Part shown: piece by piece, positions 46,101-60,479 of the stretch | How the letters are laid out: each line of letters begins with the position of its first letter | Numbering within the stretch: position 1 is the stretch's first letter | Origin: Symsagittifera roscoffensis | Lineage: Eukaryota > Xenacoelomorpha > Acoela > Convolutidae | NCBI RefSeq assembly: GCF_963678635.1 | Contig: NC_087064.1 | Span: 57,234,338-57,298,337, forward strand | Direction: 5' to 3' | DNA: 64,000 nt | The notes under the pieces: model-generated | The model's input: the letters and a program-made list of their open reading frames with translations, nothing else | The model's database searches: none | What the model was told of the DNA's origin: nothing | Made by a program: the position numbers and the translations under genes

Positions 46101-46850
46101 CAGGAATGGCAATCTTCAAGCCCCCATAACTTTACGAAAAAAGATCACTGGTGAAATATATTTTCAAATTTGAGCTCAAGTCAACAATACCTTTCGAATG
46201 ATTTGTTAAAATTCCGTCAAAAATGGTTAGTTAAAAAGTCGAAACTTGTCTGAAGAAAAAAAACCCACCCAAGCACAAATTTTTTGTTACTTTCGTATCG
46301 AATGTCGGATCAGTTAAGTGACCGATCGAAGCAAAAATTAGGCAAGCATTAAAAAAACGAATAATTGGAAGTTTGATGTTCATGCCAATTGTTTTTCAAA
46401 CCTTCATTTTTACACTAAAACTGAGCCAACTCAAATGTTCACCTTGAAATTCTTTTCTATTAAATAGAAAAAACGCTTTAAACAAAAGGATAGGTTTCGC
46501 TCCTTGTAACAAACCAATTATGGCAAACAAGCTTCTTTCAACCAATTTGGAACAATTTTGAGTCGTATTAAGTCTCCGCTAACGGGTTAATAGCGCGAAA
46601 TATAGCGCATGTTAATTGTCCCGAATTGGCAGGAATGGCAATGTTTTAGCCCCCATAACTTTACGAAAAAAGATCACAGGTGAAATATATTTTCAAATTT
46701 GAACTCAGGTCAAAAATACCTTTCGAATGATATTTTAAAATTCTGTCAAAATGCTCAGTTAAAAAGTCGAAAATTGTCTGAAGAAAAAAAACCCAGCCCA
46801 AGCACAAATATTCCGTCTCTTTCGTATCGAAAGTCGGAACAATTAAGTGA
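43136..46850 (+). repeat. Tetrameric higher-order repeat, 2117 bp, about 1.75 copies
   Basis: The block from CAATTAAGTG at 43136 is repeated from 45253 with a constant offset of 2117 bp. This includes rare shared variants such as GAAATTGGATGTTCATG, TCGAATGTCGGATCAG and TAGCGCATG. The match ends at about 46840, where the second copy switches to another variant. Confidence 0.85.
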
Positions 46851-49800
46851 CCGATCGAAGCAAATTAAAGGCAAGTCTTGAAAAAACGAATTTTCGGATA
46901 TTTGATGTTCAAGCCAATTGTTTTTCAAACCTCCACTTTCTCACTAAAACTGAGCCAACTCAAATGTTCACCTTAAAATTCGTTTCTATTAAAGAGAAAA
47001 AACGCTTCAAACAAAAGGATAGATTTCGCTTTTTGTAACAAATCAATTATGGCAAACAAGCTTCTTTCAACCAATTTGGAACAATTTTGAGACGTATTAA
47101 GTCTCCGCTAACGGGTTAATAGCGCGAAATATAGCGCATGTTAATTGTCCCAAATTGGCAGTAATGGCAATGTTTAAGCACCCATAACTTTACGAAAAAA
47201 GATCACAGGTGAAATATATTTTCAAATTTTAACTCAGGTCAAAAATACCTTTCGAATAATTATTCAAAATTCTGTCAAAAATGGCTAGTTAAAATGTCGA
47301 AATTTGTCTGAAGAAAATACCCACCCCAAGCACAAACATTCCGTTACTTTCGTATCGAAAGTCGGAACAATTAAGTGACCGATCGAAGCAAAATATAGGC
47401 AAGCATTGAAAAAACAAATTTTTGGAAATTTGATGTTCAAGCCAATTGTTTTTCAAACCTCCACTTTCACACTAAAACTGAGCCAACTCAAATGTTCACC
47501 TTAAAATTCGTTTCTATTTAATAGAAAAAACGCTTTAAACAAAAGGATAGATTTCGCTTCTTATAATGAATCAATTATGGCAAATAAGCTTTTTTCAACC
47601 AATTTGGAACAAATTTGAGACGTATTAACTCTCCGCTTACGCGTTAATAGGGCGAAATATATCGCGCGTTAATTGTCCCAAATTAACCGGAATGGCAAAA
47701 ATAAGCCCCCATAATTTTATGAAAAAAGATCACAGGTGAAATATATTTTCAAATTTGAGCTCAGGTCAACAATACGTTTCGAGTGATATTTTAAAATTAC
47801 GTCAAAAAAGGCTAGTTAAAAAGTCGAAACTTGTCTGAAGAAAAAAAACTCAACCGAGCACAAACATTCTGTTACTTTCGTATCGAAAGTCGGAACAATT
47901 AGGTGACCGATCGAAGCAAAACGTAGGCAAGCATTGAAAAAACGAGTTTTTGGAAATTTGATGTTCATGCAAATTGTTTTTTAAACCTTCATTTTTACAC
48001 TAAAACTGAGCCAACTCATATGTTCACCTTAAAATTTTTTTCTACTAAAGAGAAAAAACGCTTCAAACAAAAGGATAGATTTCGCTTTTTGTAACGAATC
48101 AATTATGGCAAACAAGCTTCTTTCAACCAATTTGGAACAATTTTGAGACGTATTAAGTCTCCGCTTACGGGTTAATAGCGCGAAATATACCGCATGTTAA
48201 TTGTCCCAAATTGGCAGGAATGGCAATGTTTAAGCCCCCATAACTTTAAGAAAAAAGATCACAGGTGAAATATATTTTCAAATTTGAACTCAGGTCAAAA
48301 ATACCTTTCGAATGATTATTTCAAATTCTGTCAAAAATGGCTAGTTAAAATGTCGAAGTTTGTCTGAAGAAAAAAAAACCCACCCCAAGCATAAATTTAC
48401 TTTCGTATCGAAAGTCGGAACAATTAAGTGACCGATCGAAGCAAATTATAGGCAAGCATTGAAAAACGAATTTTTGGATATTTGATGTTCATGCCAATTG
48501 TTTTTCAAACCTCCACTTTCACACTAAAACTGAGCCAACTCAAATGTTCACCTTAAATTACTTTTCTATTAAATAGAAAAGACGCTTTAAGCAAAAAGAT
48601 AGATTTCGCTTCTTATAACGAATCAATTATGGCAAATAAGCTTCTTTCAACCAATTTGGAACAACTTTGAGACGTATTAACTCTCCGCTTACGCGTTAAT
48701 AGGGCGAAATATATTGGCGTTAATTGTCCCAAATTGGCAGGAATGGCAATATTCAAGCCCCCATAACTTTACAAAAAAAGATCACAGGTGAAATATATTT
48801 TCAAAATTGAGCTCAAGTCAACAATACGTTTTGAGTGATATTTTAAAATTCCGTCAAAAAAGGCTAGTTAAAAAGTCGAAACTTGTCAGAAGAAAAAAAC
48901 TCACCCCAAGCACAAATATTCCGTTACTTTAGTATCGAAAGTCGGAACAATTAAGTGACCGATCGAAGCAAAATATAGGCAAGCATTGACAAAACGAGTT
49001 TTTGGAAATTTGATGTTCATGCCAATTGTTTTTTAAACCTCAATTTTTACACTAAAACTGAGCCAACTCAAATGTTCACCTTAAAATTCTTTTCTATTAA
49101 ATAGAAAAATTGCTTTAAGCAAAAAGATAGGTTTCGCTCCTTGTAACAAATCAATTATGGCAAACAAGCTTCTTTCAACCAATTTGGAATGATTTCAAGA
49201 CGGATTAACTCTACGCTTAAGCGATAACAGCGCGAAATATATCGCGCATTAATTGTCCCAAATTGGCAGGAATGGCATTATTTAAGCCCCCATAACTTTA
49301 CAAAAAAAGATCACAGGTGAAATATATTTTCAAATTTGAGCTCAGGTCAACAATACGTTTTGAGTGATATTTTAAAATTCCGTCAAAAAAGGCTAGTTAA
49401 AAAGTCGAAACTTGTCAGAATAAAAAAAACTCAACCCAAGCACAAATATTTTGCTACTTTAGTATCAAAAGTCGGAACAATTAAGTGACCGATCGAAGCA
49501 AAATATAGGCAAGCATTGACAAAACGAGTTTTTGGAAATTTGATGTTCGGGCCAATTGTTTTTTAAACCTCCATTTTTACACTAAAACTGAGCCAGCTCA
49601 AATGTTCACCTTGAAATTCTTTTCTATTAAATAAAAAAATTGCTTTAAACAAAAAGATAGGTTTCGCTCCTTGTAACAAATCAATTATGGCAAACAAGCT
49701 TCTTTCAACCAATTTGGATCGATTTCAAGACGCATTAACTCTACGCTTAAGCGTTAATAGCGCGAAATATTTCGCGCGTTAATTGTCCTAAATTGGCAGG

Positions 49801-51429
49801 AATGGCAATATTTAAGCCCCCATAACTTTACGAAAAAAGATCACAGGTGAAATATATTTTCAAATTTGAGCTCAGGTCAACAATACGTTTTGATTGATAT
49901 TTTAAAATTCCGTCAAAAAAGGCTAGTTAAAAATTCGAAACTTGTCTGAAGAAAAAAAACCCACCCCAAGCACAACTATTCCGTTACTTTCGTATCGAAA
50001 GTCGGAACAATTAAGCGACCGATCGAAGCAAAACATAGGCAAGCATTGAAAAAACGACTTTTTAGAAATTTGATGTTCATGCCAATTGTTTTTCAAACCT
50101 CCATTTTCACGCTAAAATTGAGCCAGCTCAAATGTTCACCTTGAAATTCTTTTCTTTTAAATAGAAAAATTGCTTTAAACAAAAAGATAGGTTTCGCTCC
50201 TTGTAACAAATCAATTATGGCAAACAAGCTTCTTTCAACCAATTTGGAACGATTTCAAGACGGATTAACTCTACGCTTAAGCGATAACAGCGCGAAATAT
50301 ATCGCGCGTTAATTGTCCCAAATTGGCAAGAATGGCAATATTTAAGCCCCCATAACTTTACAAAAAGATCACAGGTGAAATATATTTTCAAATTTGAGCT
50401 CAGGTCAACAATACGTTTTGATTGATATTTTAAAATTCCGTCAAAAAAGGCTAGTTAAAAATTCGAAACTTGTCTGAAGAAAAAAAACCCACCCCAAGCA
50501 CAACTATTCCGTTACTTTCGTATCGAAAGTCGGAACAATTAAGCGACCGATCGAAGCAAAACATAGGCAAGCATTGAAAAAACGAATGTTTGGAAATTTG
50601 ATGTTCAGGCCAATTGTTTTTTAAACCTCAATTTTTACACTAAAACTGAGCCAACTCAAATGTTCACCTTAAAATTCTTTTCTATTAAATAGAAAAAACG
50701 CTTTAAACAAAAGGATAGATTTCGCTTCTTATAACGAATCAATTATGGCAACTAAGCTTTTTTCAACCAATTTGGAACAACTTTGAGACGTATTAACTCT
50801 CCGCTTACGCGATAATAGCGCGAAATATATCGCGCGTTAATTGTCCCAAATTGGCCGGAATGGCAATCTTTAGCCCCCATAATTTTATGACAAAAGATCA
50901 CAGGTGAAATATATTTTCAAATTTGAGCTCAAGTCAACAATACTTAAAATTCCGTCAAAAAGGGCTAGTTAAAAAGTCGAAACTTGTTTGAAGAAAAAAA
51001 ACCCACCCCAAGCACAAATATTCCGTTACTTTCGTATCGAAAGTCGGAACAATTAAGGGACCGATCGAAGCAAAATATAGGCAAGCATTGAAGAAACGGA
51101 ATTTTGGAAACTTGATGTTCATGTCAATTGTTTTTCAAACCTCCATTTTCACGCTAAAATTGAACAAGCTCCAATGTTCACCTTGAAATTCTTTTCTTTT
51201 AAATAGAAAAAACGCTTTAAGCAAAAGGATAGGTTTCGCTCCTTGTAACAAACCAATTATGGCAGCAAAATTCTTTCAACCAATTTGGAACGATTTTAAG
51301 ACTGATTAACTCTACGCTTAAGCGTTAATAGCGCAAAATATATCGCGCGTTAACTGTCTCAAATTGGCAGGAATGGCAATGTTTAAGCCCCCATAACTTT
51401 ACGAAAGAAGATCACAGGTGAAATATATT

Positions 51430-54400
51430 TTCAAATTTGAAATCAAGTCAATCATACCTGTCAAATGATATTTTAAAATTCCGCCAAAAATGGCTAGTTA
51501 AAAAGTCGAAACTTGTCTGAAGAAAAAAAACCCACCCCAAGCACAAATATTCCGTTACTTTCGTATCGAAAGTCGGAACAATTAAGTGACCGATCGAAGC
51601 AAAATATAGGCAAGCTTTGAAAAAACGAAATTTTGGAAATTTGATGTTCATGCCAATTTTTTTTGAAACCTCCACTTTCACACTAAAATTGAGCCAGCTC
51701 AAATGTTCACCTTGAAATTCTTTGCTATTAAATAGAAAAAAGGCTTTAAACAAAAGGATAGGTTTCGCTCCTTGTAACAAATCAATTATGGCAAACAAGC
51801 TTCTTCCAACCAATTTGGAACAATTTTGAGACGTATTAACTCTCCGCTTACGCGTTAATAGCGCGAAATTTATAGCGCGTTAATTGTCCCAAATTGGCCG
51901 GAATGGCAATCTTTAAGCTCCCATAACTTTACGAAAAGTTCACAGGTGAAATATATTTTCACATTTGAGCTCAGGTCAACAATACCTTTCGAATGATTTT
52001 TTAACATTCCGTCAAAAATGGCTAGTTAAAAAGTCTAAACTTGTCTGGACAAAAAAAACCAATCCCAGAACAAATATTCTGATACTTTCGTATCGAAAGT
52101 CGGAACAATTAAGTGACCGATCGAAGCAAAAATTAGGCAAGCATTGAAAAAACGAATATTTGGAAATTTGATATTCATGCCAATTGTTTTTCAAACCTCC
52201 CTTTTTTTAACTAAAACTGAGCCAGTTCAAATGTTCACCTAGAAAATTTTTTCTAATAAATAGAAAAAATGCTTTAAACAAAAGGATAATTTTCGCTCCT
52301 TGTAACAAATCAACCATGGCAAACAAGCTTTTTTCAACCAATTTGGAACAATTTTGAGACGTATTAAGTCTCCGCTTACGCGTTAATAGCGCGAATAATA
52401 TCGCGCGTTAATTGTTCCAAATTGGCCGGAATGGCAATGCTTAAGCCCCCATAACTTAACGAAAAAAGATCACAGGTGAAATATATTTTCACATTTGAGC
52501 TCAAGTCAACAATACCTTTCGAATGAATTTTGAAATTCCGTCAAAAATTGGCTAGTTAAAAAGGCAAAACTTGTCTGGAGAAAAAAAACCAATCCCCAAG
52601 CACAAATATTCTGTTACTTTCATATCGAAAGTCGGAACAATTAAGTGACCGATCGAAGCAAAATATAGGCAAGCATTGAAAAAACGAGTTTTTCGAAATT
52701 TGATGTTCATGCCAATTGTTTTTCAAACATCCATTTTTACACTGAAACTGAGCCAGTTCAAATGTTCACTTTGAAATTCTTTTCTATTAAATGGAAAAAA
52801 CGTTTCAAACAAAAGGATATGTTTCGCTCCTTGTAACAAACAATTATGGCAAACAAGCTTCTTCCAACCAATTTGAAACAATTTTGAGAGGTATTAAGTT
52901 TCCGCTTACGGGTTAATAGCGCGAAATATATTGCATGTTAACTGTCCCAAATTGGCAGGAATGGCAAGGTTTAAGCCCCCATATCTTTACGAAAAAAGAT
53001 CACAGGTGAAATTTATTTTCAAATTTGAACTCAGTTCAATAATACCTTTCGAATGATTTTTTAAAAATCCGTCAAAAATGGCTAGTTAAAAAGGCAAAAC
53101 TTGTCTGGAGAAAAAAAACCAATCCCCAAGCACAAATATTCTGTTACTTTCATATCGAAAGTCGGAACAATTAAGTGACCGATCGAAGCAAAATTTAGGC
53201 AAGCATTGAAAAAACGAATGTTTGGAAATTTGATGTTCATGCCAATTATTGTTTTTCAAACATCCATTTTTACACTAAAACTGAGCCAGCTCAAATGTTC
53301 ACCTTGAAATTCTCTTCTAATAAATAGAAAAAATGCTTTAAACAAAAGGATAGTTTTCGCTCCTTGTAACAAATCAACCATGGCAAACAAGCTTTTTTCA
53401 ACTAATTTGGAACAATTTTGAGACGTATTAAGTCTCCGCGTACGCGTTAATAGCGCGAATAATATCGCGCGTTAATTGTCCCAAATTGGCCGGAATGGCA
53501 ATGCTTAAGCCCCCATAACTTAACGAAAAAAGATCACAGGTGAAATATATTTTCACCTTTGAGCTCAAGTCAACAATACCTTTCGAATGATTTTTTAAAA
53601 ATCCGTCAAAAATGGCTAGTTAAAAAGGCAAAACTTGTCTGAAGAAAAAAAACCAATCCCAAGCACAAATATTCTGTTACTTTCATATCGAAAGTCGGAA
53701 CAATTAAGTGACCGATCGAAGCAAAATTTAGGCAAGCATTGAAAAAACGAATGTTTGGAAATTTGATGTTCATGCCAATTATTGTTTTTCAAACATCCAT
53801 TTTTACACTAAAACTGAGCCAGCTCAAATGTTCACCTTGAAATTCTCTTCTAATAAATAGAAAAAATGCTTTAAACAAAAGGATAGTTTTCGCTCCTTGT
53901 AACAAATCAACCATGGCAAACAAGCTTTTTTCAACCAATTTGGAACAATTTTGAGACGTATTAAGTCTCCGCGTACGCGTTAATAGCGCGAATAATATCG
54001 CGCGTTAATTGTCCCAAATTGGCCGGAATGGCAATGCTTAAGCCCCCATAACTTAATGAAAAAAGATCACAGGTGAAATATATTTTCACCTTTGAGCTCA
54101 AGTCAACAATACCTTTCGAATGATTTTTTAAAAATCCGTCAAAAATGGCTAGTTAAAAAGGCAAAACTTGTCTGGAGAAAAAAAACCAATCCCAAGCACA
54201 AATATTCTGTTACTTTCATATCGAAAGTCGGAACAATTAAGTGACCGATCGAAGCAAAATTTAGGCAAGCATTGAAAAAACGAATGTTTGGAAATTTGAT
54301 GTTCATGCCAATTATTGTTTTTCAAACATCCATTTTTACACTAAAACTGAGCCAGCTCAAATGTTCACCTTGAAATTCTCTTCTAATAATTAGAAAAAAC

Positions 54401-57400
54401 GCTTTAAACAAAAGGATAGTTTTTGCTCCTTGTAACAAATCAATCATGGCAAACTAGCTTTTTTCAACCGATTTGGAACAATTTTGAGACGTATTAAGTC
54501 TCCACTTACGCGTTAAAAGCGCGAAACATATCGCGCGTTAATTGTCCCAAAATGGCCGGAATGGCAATGCTTAAGCACCCATGACTTAACGAAAATAGAT
54601 CAGAGGTGAAATATATTTTCAAATTTGAGCTAAAATCAACAATACCTTTTGAATGATTTTTTAAAATTCCTTTAAAAATGGCTAGTTAAAAAGTCGAAAC
54701 TTGTCTGCAGAAAAAAACCAATACCAAGCACAAATATTCTGTTACTTTCATATCGAAAGTCGGAATAATTAAGTGACCGATCGAAGCAAAATTTAGGCAA
54801 GCATTGAAAAAACGAATGTTTGGAAATTTGATGTTCATGCCAATTGTTTTTCAAACCTCCCTTTTTTTAAACTAAAACTGAGCCAGCTCAAAAGTTCACC
54901 TTAAAATTCTTTTCTAATAAATAGAAAAAACGCTTTAAGCAAAAGGATAGGTTTCGCTCCTTGTAACAAATCAATTATGGCAAACAAGCTTCTTCCAACC
55001 AATTTGAAACAATTTTGAGACGTATTAAGTCTCCGCTTACGGGTTAATAGCGCGAAATATATCGCTTGTTAATTGTCCCAAATTGGCAGGAATGGCGATG
55101 TTTAAGCCCCCATAAATTTACGAAAAAAGACCACAGGTGAAATATACTTTCAAATTTGAACTCAGATCAACAATACCTTTTGAATGATTTTTTAAAATTC
55201 CTTTAAAAATGGCTAGTTAAAAAGTCGAAACTTGTCTGCAGAAAAAAACCAATCCCAAGCACAAATATTCTGTTACTTTCATATCGAAAGTCGGAATAAT
55301 TAGGTGACCGATCGAAGCAAAATTTAGGCAAGCATTGAAAAAACGAATGTTTGGAAATTTGATGTTCATGCCAATTGTTTTTCAAACCTCCCTTTTTTTA
55401 ACTAAAACTGAGCCAGCTCAAAAGTTCACCTTAAAATTCTTTTCTAATAAATAGAAAAAACGCTTTAAGCAAAAGGATAGGTTTCGCTCCTTGTAACAAA
55501 TCAATTATGGCAAACAAGCTTCTTCCAACCAATTTGAAACAATTTTGAGACGTATTAAGTCTCCGCTTACGGGTTAATAGCGCGAAATATATCGCATGTT
55601 CATTGTCCCAAATTGGCAGGAATGGCGATGTTTAAGCCCCCATAAATTTACGAAAAAAGACCACAGGTGAAATATATTTTCAAATTTGAAATCAAGTCAA
55701 TCATACCTGTCAAATGATATTTTAAAATTCCGTCAAAAATGGCTAGTTAAAAAGTCGAAACTTGTCTGAAGAAAAAAAAACCCACCCCAAGCACAAATAT
55801 TCCGTTACTTTCGTATCGAAAGTCGGAACAATTAAGTGACCGATCGAAGCAAAATATAGGCAAGCTTTGAAAAAACGAAATTTTGGAAATTTGATGTTCA
55901 TGCCAATTTTTTTTGAAACCTCCACTTTCACACTAAAATTGAGCCAGCTCAAATGTTCACCTTGAAATTCTTTGCTATTAAATAGAAAAAAGGCTTTAAA
56001 CAAAAGGATAGGTTTCGCTCCTTGTAACAAATCAATTATGGCAAACAAGCTTCTTCCAACCAATTTGGAACAATTTTGAGACGTATTAACTCTCCGCTTA
56101 CGCGTTAATAGCGCGAAATTTATCGCGCGTTAATTGTCCCAAATTGGCCGGAATGGCAATCTTTAAGCTCCCATAACTTTACGAAAAAGTTCACAGGTGA
56201 AATATATTTTCACATTTGAGCTCAGGTCAACAATACCTTTCGAATGATTTTTTAACATTCCGTCAAAAATGGCTAGTTAAAAAGTCTTAACTTGTCTGGA
56301 CAAAAAAAAACCAATCCCAGAACAAATATTCTGATACTTTCGTATCGAAAGTCGGAACAATTAAGTGACCGATCGAAGCAAAAATTAGGCAAGCATTGAA
56401 AAAACGAATATTTGGAAATTTGATATTCATGCCAATTGTTTTTCAAACCTCCCTTTTTTTAACTAAAACTGAGCCAGTTCAAATGTTCACCTAGAAAATT
56501 TTTTCTAATAAATAGAAAAAATGCTTTAAACAAAAGGATAATTTTCGCTCCTTGTAACAAATCAACCATGGCAAACAAGCTTTTTTCAACCAATTTTGAG
56601 ACGTATTAAGTCTCCGCTTACGCGTTAATAGCGCGAATAATATCGCGCGTTAATTGTCCCAAATTGGCCGGAATGGCAATGCTTAAGCCCCCATAACTTA
56701 ACGAAAAAAGATCACAGGTGAAATATATTTTCACATTTGAGCTCAAGTCAACAATACCTTTCGAATGAATTTTGAAATTCCGTCAAAAAATGGCTAGTTA
56801 AAAAGTCGAAATTTGTCTGAGGAAAAAAAACCCACCCCGAGCACAAATATTCTGTTACTTTCGTATCGAAAGTCGGAACAATTAAGTGACCGATCGAAGC
56901 AAAATATAGGCAAGCATTGAAAAAACGAGTTTTTCGAAATTTGATGTTCATGCCAATTGTTTTTCAAACATCCATTTTTACACTGAAACTGAGCCAGTTC
57001 AAATGTTCACTTTGAAATTCTTTTCTATTAAATGGAAAAAACGTTTTAAACAAAAGGATATGTTTCGCTCCTTGTTACAAACAATTATGGCAAACAAGCT
57101 TCTTCCAACCAATTTGAAACAATTTTGAGAGGTATTAAGTTTCCGCTTACGGGTTAATAGCGCGAAATATATTGCATGTTAACTGTCCCAAATTGGCAGG
57201 AATGGCAAGGTTTAAGCCCCCATATCTTTACGAAAAAAGATCACAGGTGAAATTTATTTTCAAATTTGAACTCAGTTCAATAATACCTTTCGAATGATTT
57301 TTTAAAAATCCGTCAAAAATGGCTAGTTAAAAAGGCAAAACTTGTCTGGAGAAAAAAAACCAATCCCCAAGCACAAATATTCTGTTACTTTCATATCGAA

Positions 57401-59925
57401 AGTCGGAACAATTAAGTGACCGATCGAAGCAAAATTTAGGCAAGCATTGAAAAAACGAATGTTTGGAAATTTGATGTTCATGCCAATTATTGTTTTTCAA
57501 ACATCCATTTTTACACTAAAACTGAGCCAGCTCAAATGTTCACCTTGAAATTCTCTTCTAATAAATAGAAAAAATGCTTTAAACAAAAGGATAGTTTTCG
57601 CTCCTTGTAACAAATCAACCATGGCAAACAAGTTTTTTTCAACTAATTTGGAACAATTTTGAGACGTATTAAGTCTCCGCGTACGCGTTAATAGCGCGAA
57701 TAATATCGCGCGTTAATTGTCCCAAATTGGCCGGAATGGCAATGCTTAAGCCCCCATAACTTAACGAAAAAAGATCACAGGTGAAATATATTTTCACCTT
57801 TGAGCTCAAGTCAACAATACCTTTCGAATGATTTTTTAAAAATCCGTCAAAAATGGCTAGTTAAAAAGGCAAAACTTGTCTGGAGAAAAAAAACCAATCC
57901 CAAGCACAAATATTCTGTTACTTTCATATCGAAAGTCGGAACAATTAAGTGACCGATCGAAGCAAAATTTAGGCAAGCATTGAAAAAACGAATGTTTGGA
58001 AATTTGATGTTCATGCCAATTATTGTTTTTCAAACATCCATTTTTACACTAAAACTGAGCCAGCTCAAATGTTCACCTTGAAATTCTCTTCTAATAAATA
58101 GAAAAAATGCTTTAAACAAAAGGATAGTTTTCGCTCCTTGTAACAAATCAACCATGGCAAACAAGCTTTTTTCAACCAATTTGGAACAATTTTGAGACGT
58201 ATTAAGTCTCCGCGTACGCGTTAATAGCGCGAATAATATCGCGCGTTAATTGTCCCAAATTGGCCGGAATGGCAATGCTTAAGCCCCCATAACTTAATGA
58301 AAAAAGATCACAGGTGAAATATATTTTCACCTTTGAGCTCAAGTCAACAATACCTTTCGAATGATTTTTTAAAAATCCGTCAAAAATGGCTAGTTAAAAA
58401 GGCAAAACTTGTCTGGAGAAAAAAAACCAATCCCAAGCACAAATATTCTGTTACTTTTATATCGAAAGTCGGAACAATTAAGTGACCGATCGAAGCAAAA
58501 TTTAGGCAAGCATTGAAAAAACGAATGTTTGGAAATTTGATGTTCATGCCAATTATTGTTTTTCAAACATCCATTTTTACACTAAAACTGAGCCAGCTCA
58601 AATGTTCACCTTGAAATTCTCTTCTAATAATTAGAAAAAACGCTTTAAACAAAAGGATAGTTTTTGCTCCTTGTAACAAATCAATCATGGCAAACTAGCT
58701 TTTTTCAACCGATTTGGAACAATTTTGAGACGTATTAAGTCTCCACTTACGCGTTAAAAGCGCGAAACATATCGCGCGTTAATTGTCCCAAAATGGCCGG
58801 AATGGCAATGCTTAAGCACCCATGACTTAACGAAAATAGATCAGAGGTGAAATATATTTTCACATTTGAGCTAAAATCAACAATACCTTTTGAATGATTT
58901 TTTAAAATTCCTTTAAAAATGGCTAGTTAAAAAGTCGAAACTTCTCTGCAGAAAAAAACCAATCCCAAGCACAAATATTCTGTTACTTTCATATCGAAAG
59001 TCGGAATAATTAAGTGACCGATCGAAGCAAAATTTAGGCAAGCATTGAAAAAACGAATGTTTGGAAATTTGATGTTCATGCCAATTGTTTTTCAAACCTC
59101 CCTTTTTTTAAACTAAAACTGAGCCAGCTCAAAAGTTCACCTTAAAATTCTTTTCTAATAAATAGAAAAAACGTTTTAAGCAAAAGGATAGGTTTCGCTC
59201 CTTGTAACAAATCAATTATGGCAAACAAGCTTCTTCCAACCAATTTGAAACAATTTTGAGACGTATTAAGTCTCCGCTTACGGGTTAATAGCGCGAAATA
59301 TATCGCTTGTTAATTGTCCCAAATTGGCAGGAATGGCGATGTTTAAGCCCCCATAAATTTACGAAAAAAGACCACAGGTGAAATATACTTTCAAATTTGA
59401 ACTCAGATCAACAATACCTTTTGAATGATTTTTTAAAATTCCTTTAAAAATGGCTAGTTAAAAAGTCGAAACTTGTCTGCAGAAAAAAACCAATCCCAAG
59501 CACAAATATTCTGTTACTTTCATATCGAAAGTCGGAATAATTAAGTGACCGATCGAAGCAAAATTTAGGCAAGCATTGAAAAAACGAATGTTTGGAAATT
59601 TGATGTTCATGCCAATTGTTTTTCAAACCTCCCTTTTTTTAACTAAAACTGAGCCAGCTCAAAAGTTCACCTTAAAATTCTTTTCTAATAAATAGAAAAA
59701 ACGCTTTAAGCAAAAGGATAGGTTTCGCTCCTTGTAACAAATCAATTATGGCAAACAAGCTTCTTCCAACCAATTTGAAACAATTTTGAGACGTATTAAG
59801 TCTCCGCTTACGGGTTAATAGCGCGAAATATATCGCATGTTCATTGTCCCAAATTGGCAGGAATGGCGATGTTTAAGCCCCCATAAATTTACGAAAAAAG
59901 ACCACAGGTGAAATATACTTTCAAA
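51430..59925 (+). repeat. Octameric higher-order repeat, about 4.24 kb, 2 copies
   Basis: 51430-55680 is repeated at 55680-59925. The offset is 4249-4250 near the start and 4241 from about 52890 on; the change comes from small indels, including loss of TGGAACAA near 56596. Inside each copy are three near-identical monomers carrying the variant CCAATTATTGTTTTTCAAAC (53236, 53775 and 54308 in copy one), so the octamer contains an older nested triplication. Confidence 0.85.
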
Positions 59926-60479
59926 TTTGAACTCAGGTCAATAATACCTTTCGAATGATTTTTTAAAATTCTGTCAAAAATGGCCTGTTAAAAAGTCGAA
60001 ACTTGTCTGAAGAAAAAAAACCCACCCCAAGCACAAATATTCCGTTAATTTTGTATCGAAAGTCGGAACAATTAAGTGACCGGTCGAAGCAAAGTATAGG
60101 CAAGCATTGAAAGAACGAAATTTTGGAAATTTGATGTTCATGCCAATTGTTTTTCAAACCTCCCTTTTTTTTTAACTAAAACTGAGCCAGCTCAAATGAT
60201 CACCTTGAAATTCTTTTCTATTAAATAGAAAAAACGCTTTAAGCAAAAGGATAGGTTTTGCTCCTTGTAACAAATCAATCATGGCAAACAAGCTTTTTTC
60301 AACCAATTTGGAACTATTTTGAGACGTATTAAGTCTCCGCTTACGGGTTAATAGCGAGAAATATATCGCAAGTTAATTGTCACAAATTGGCAGGAATGGC
60401 AATGTTTAAGCCCCCCTAACTTTACAAAAAAGATCACAGGTGAAATATATTTTCAAATTTGAACTCAGGTCAAAAATAC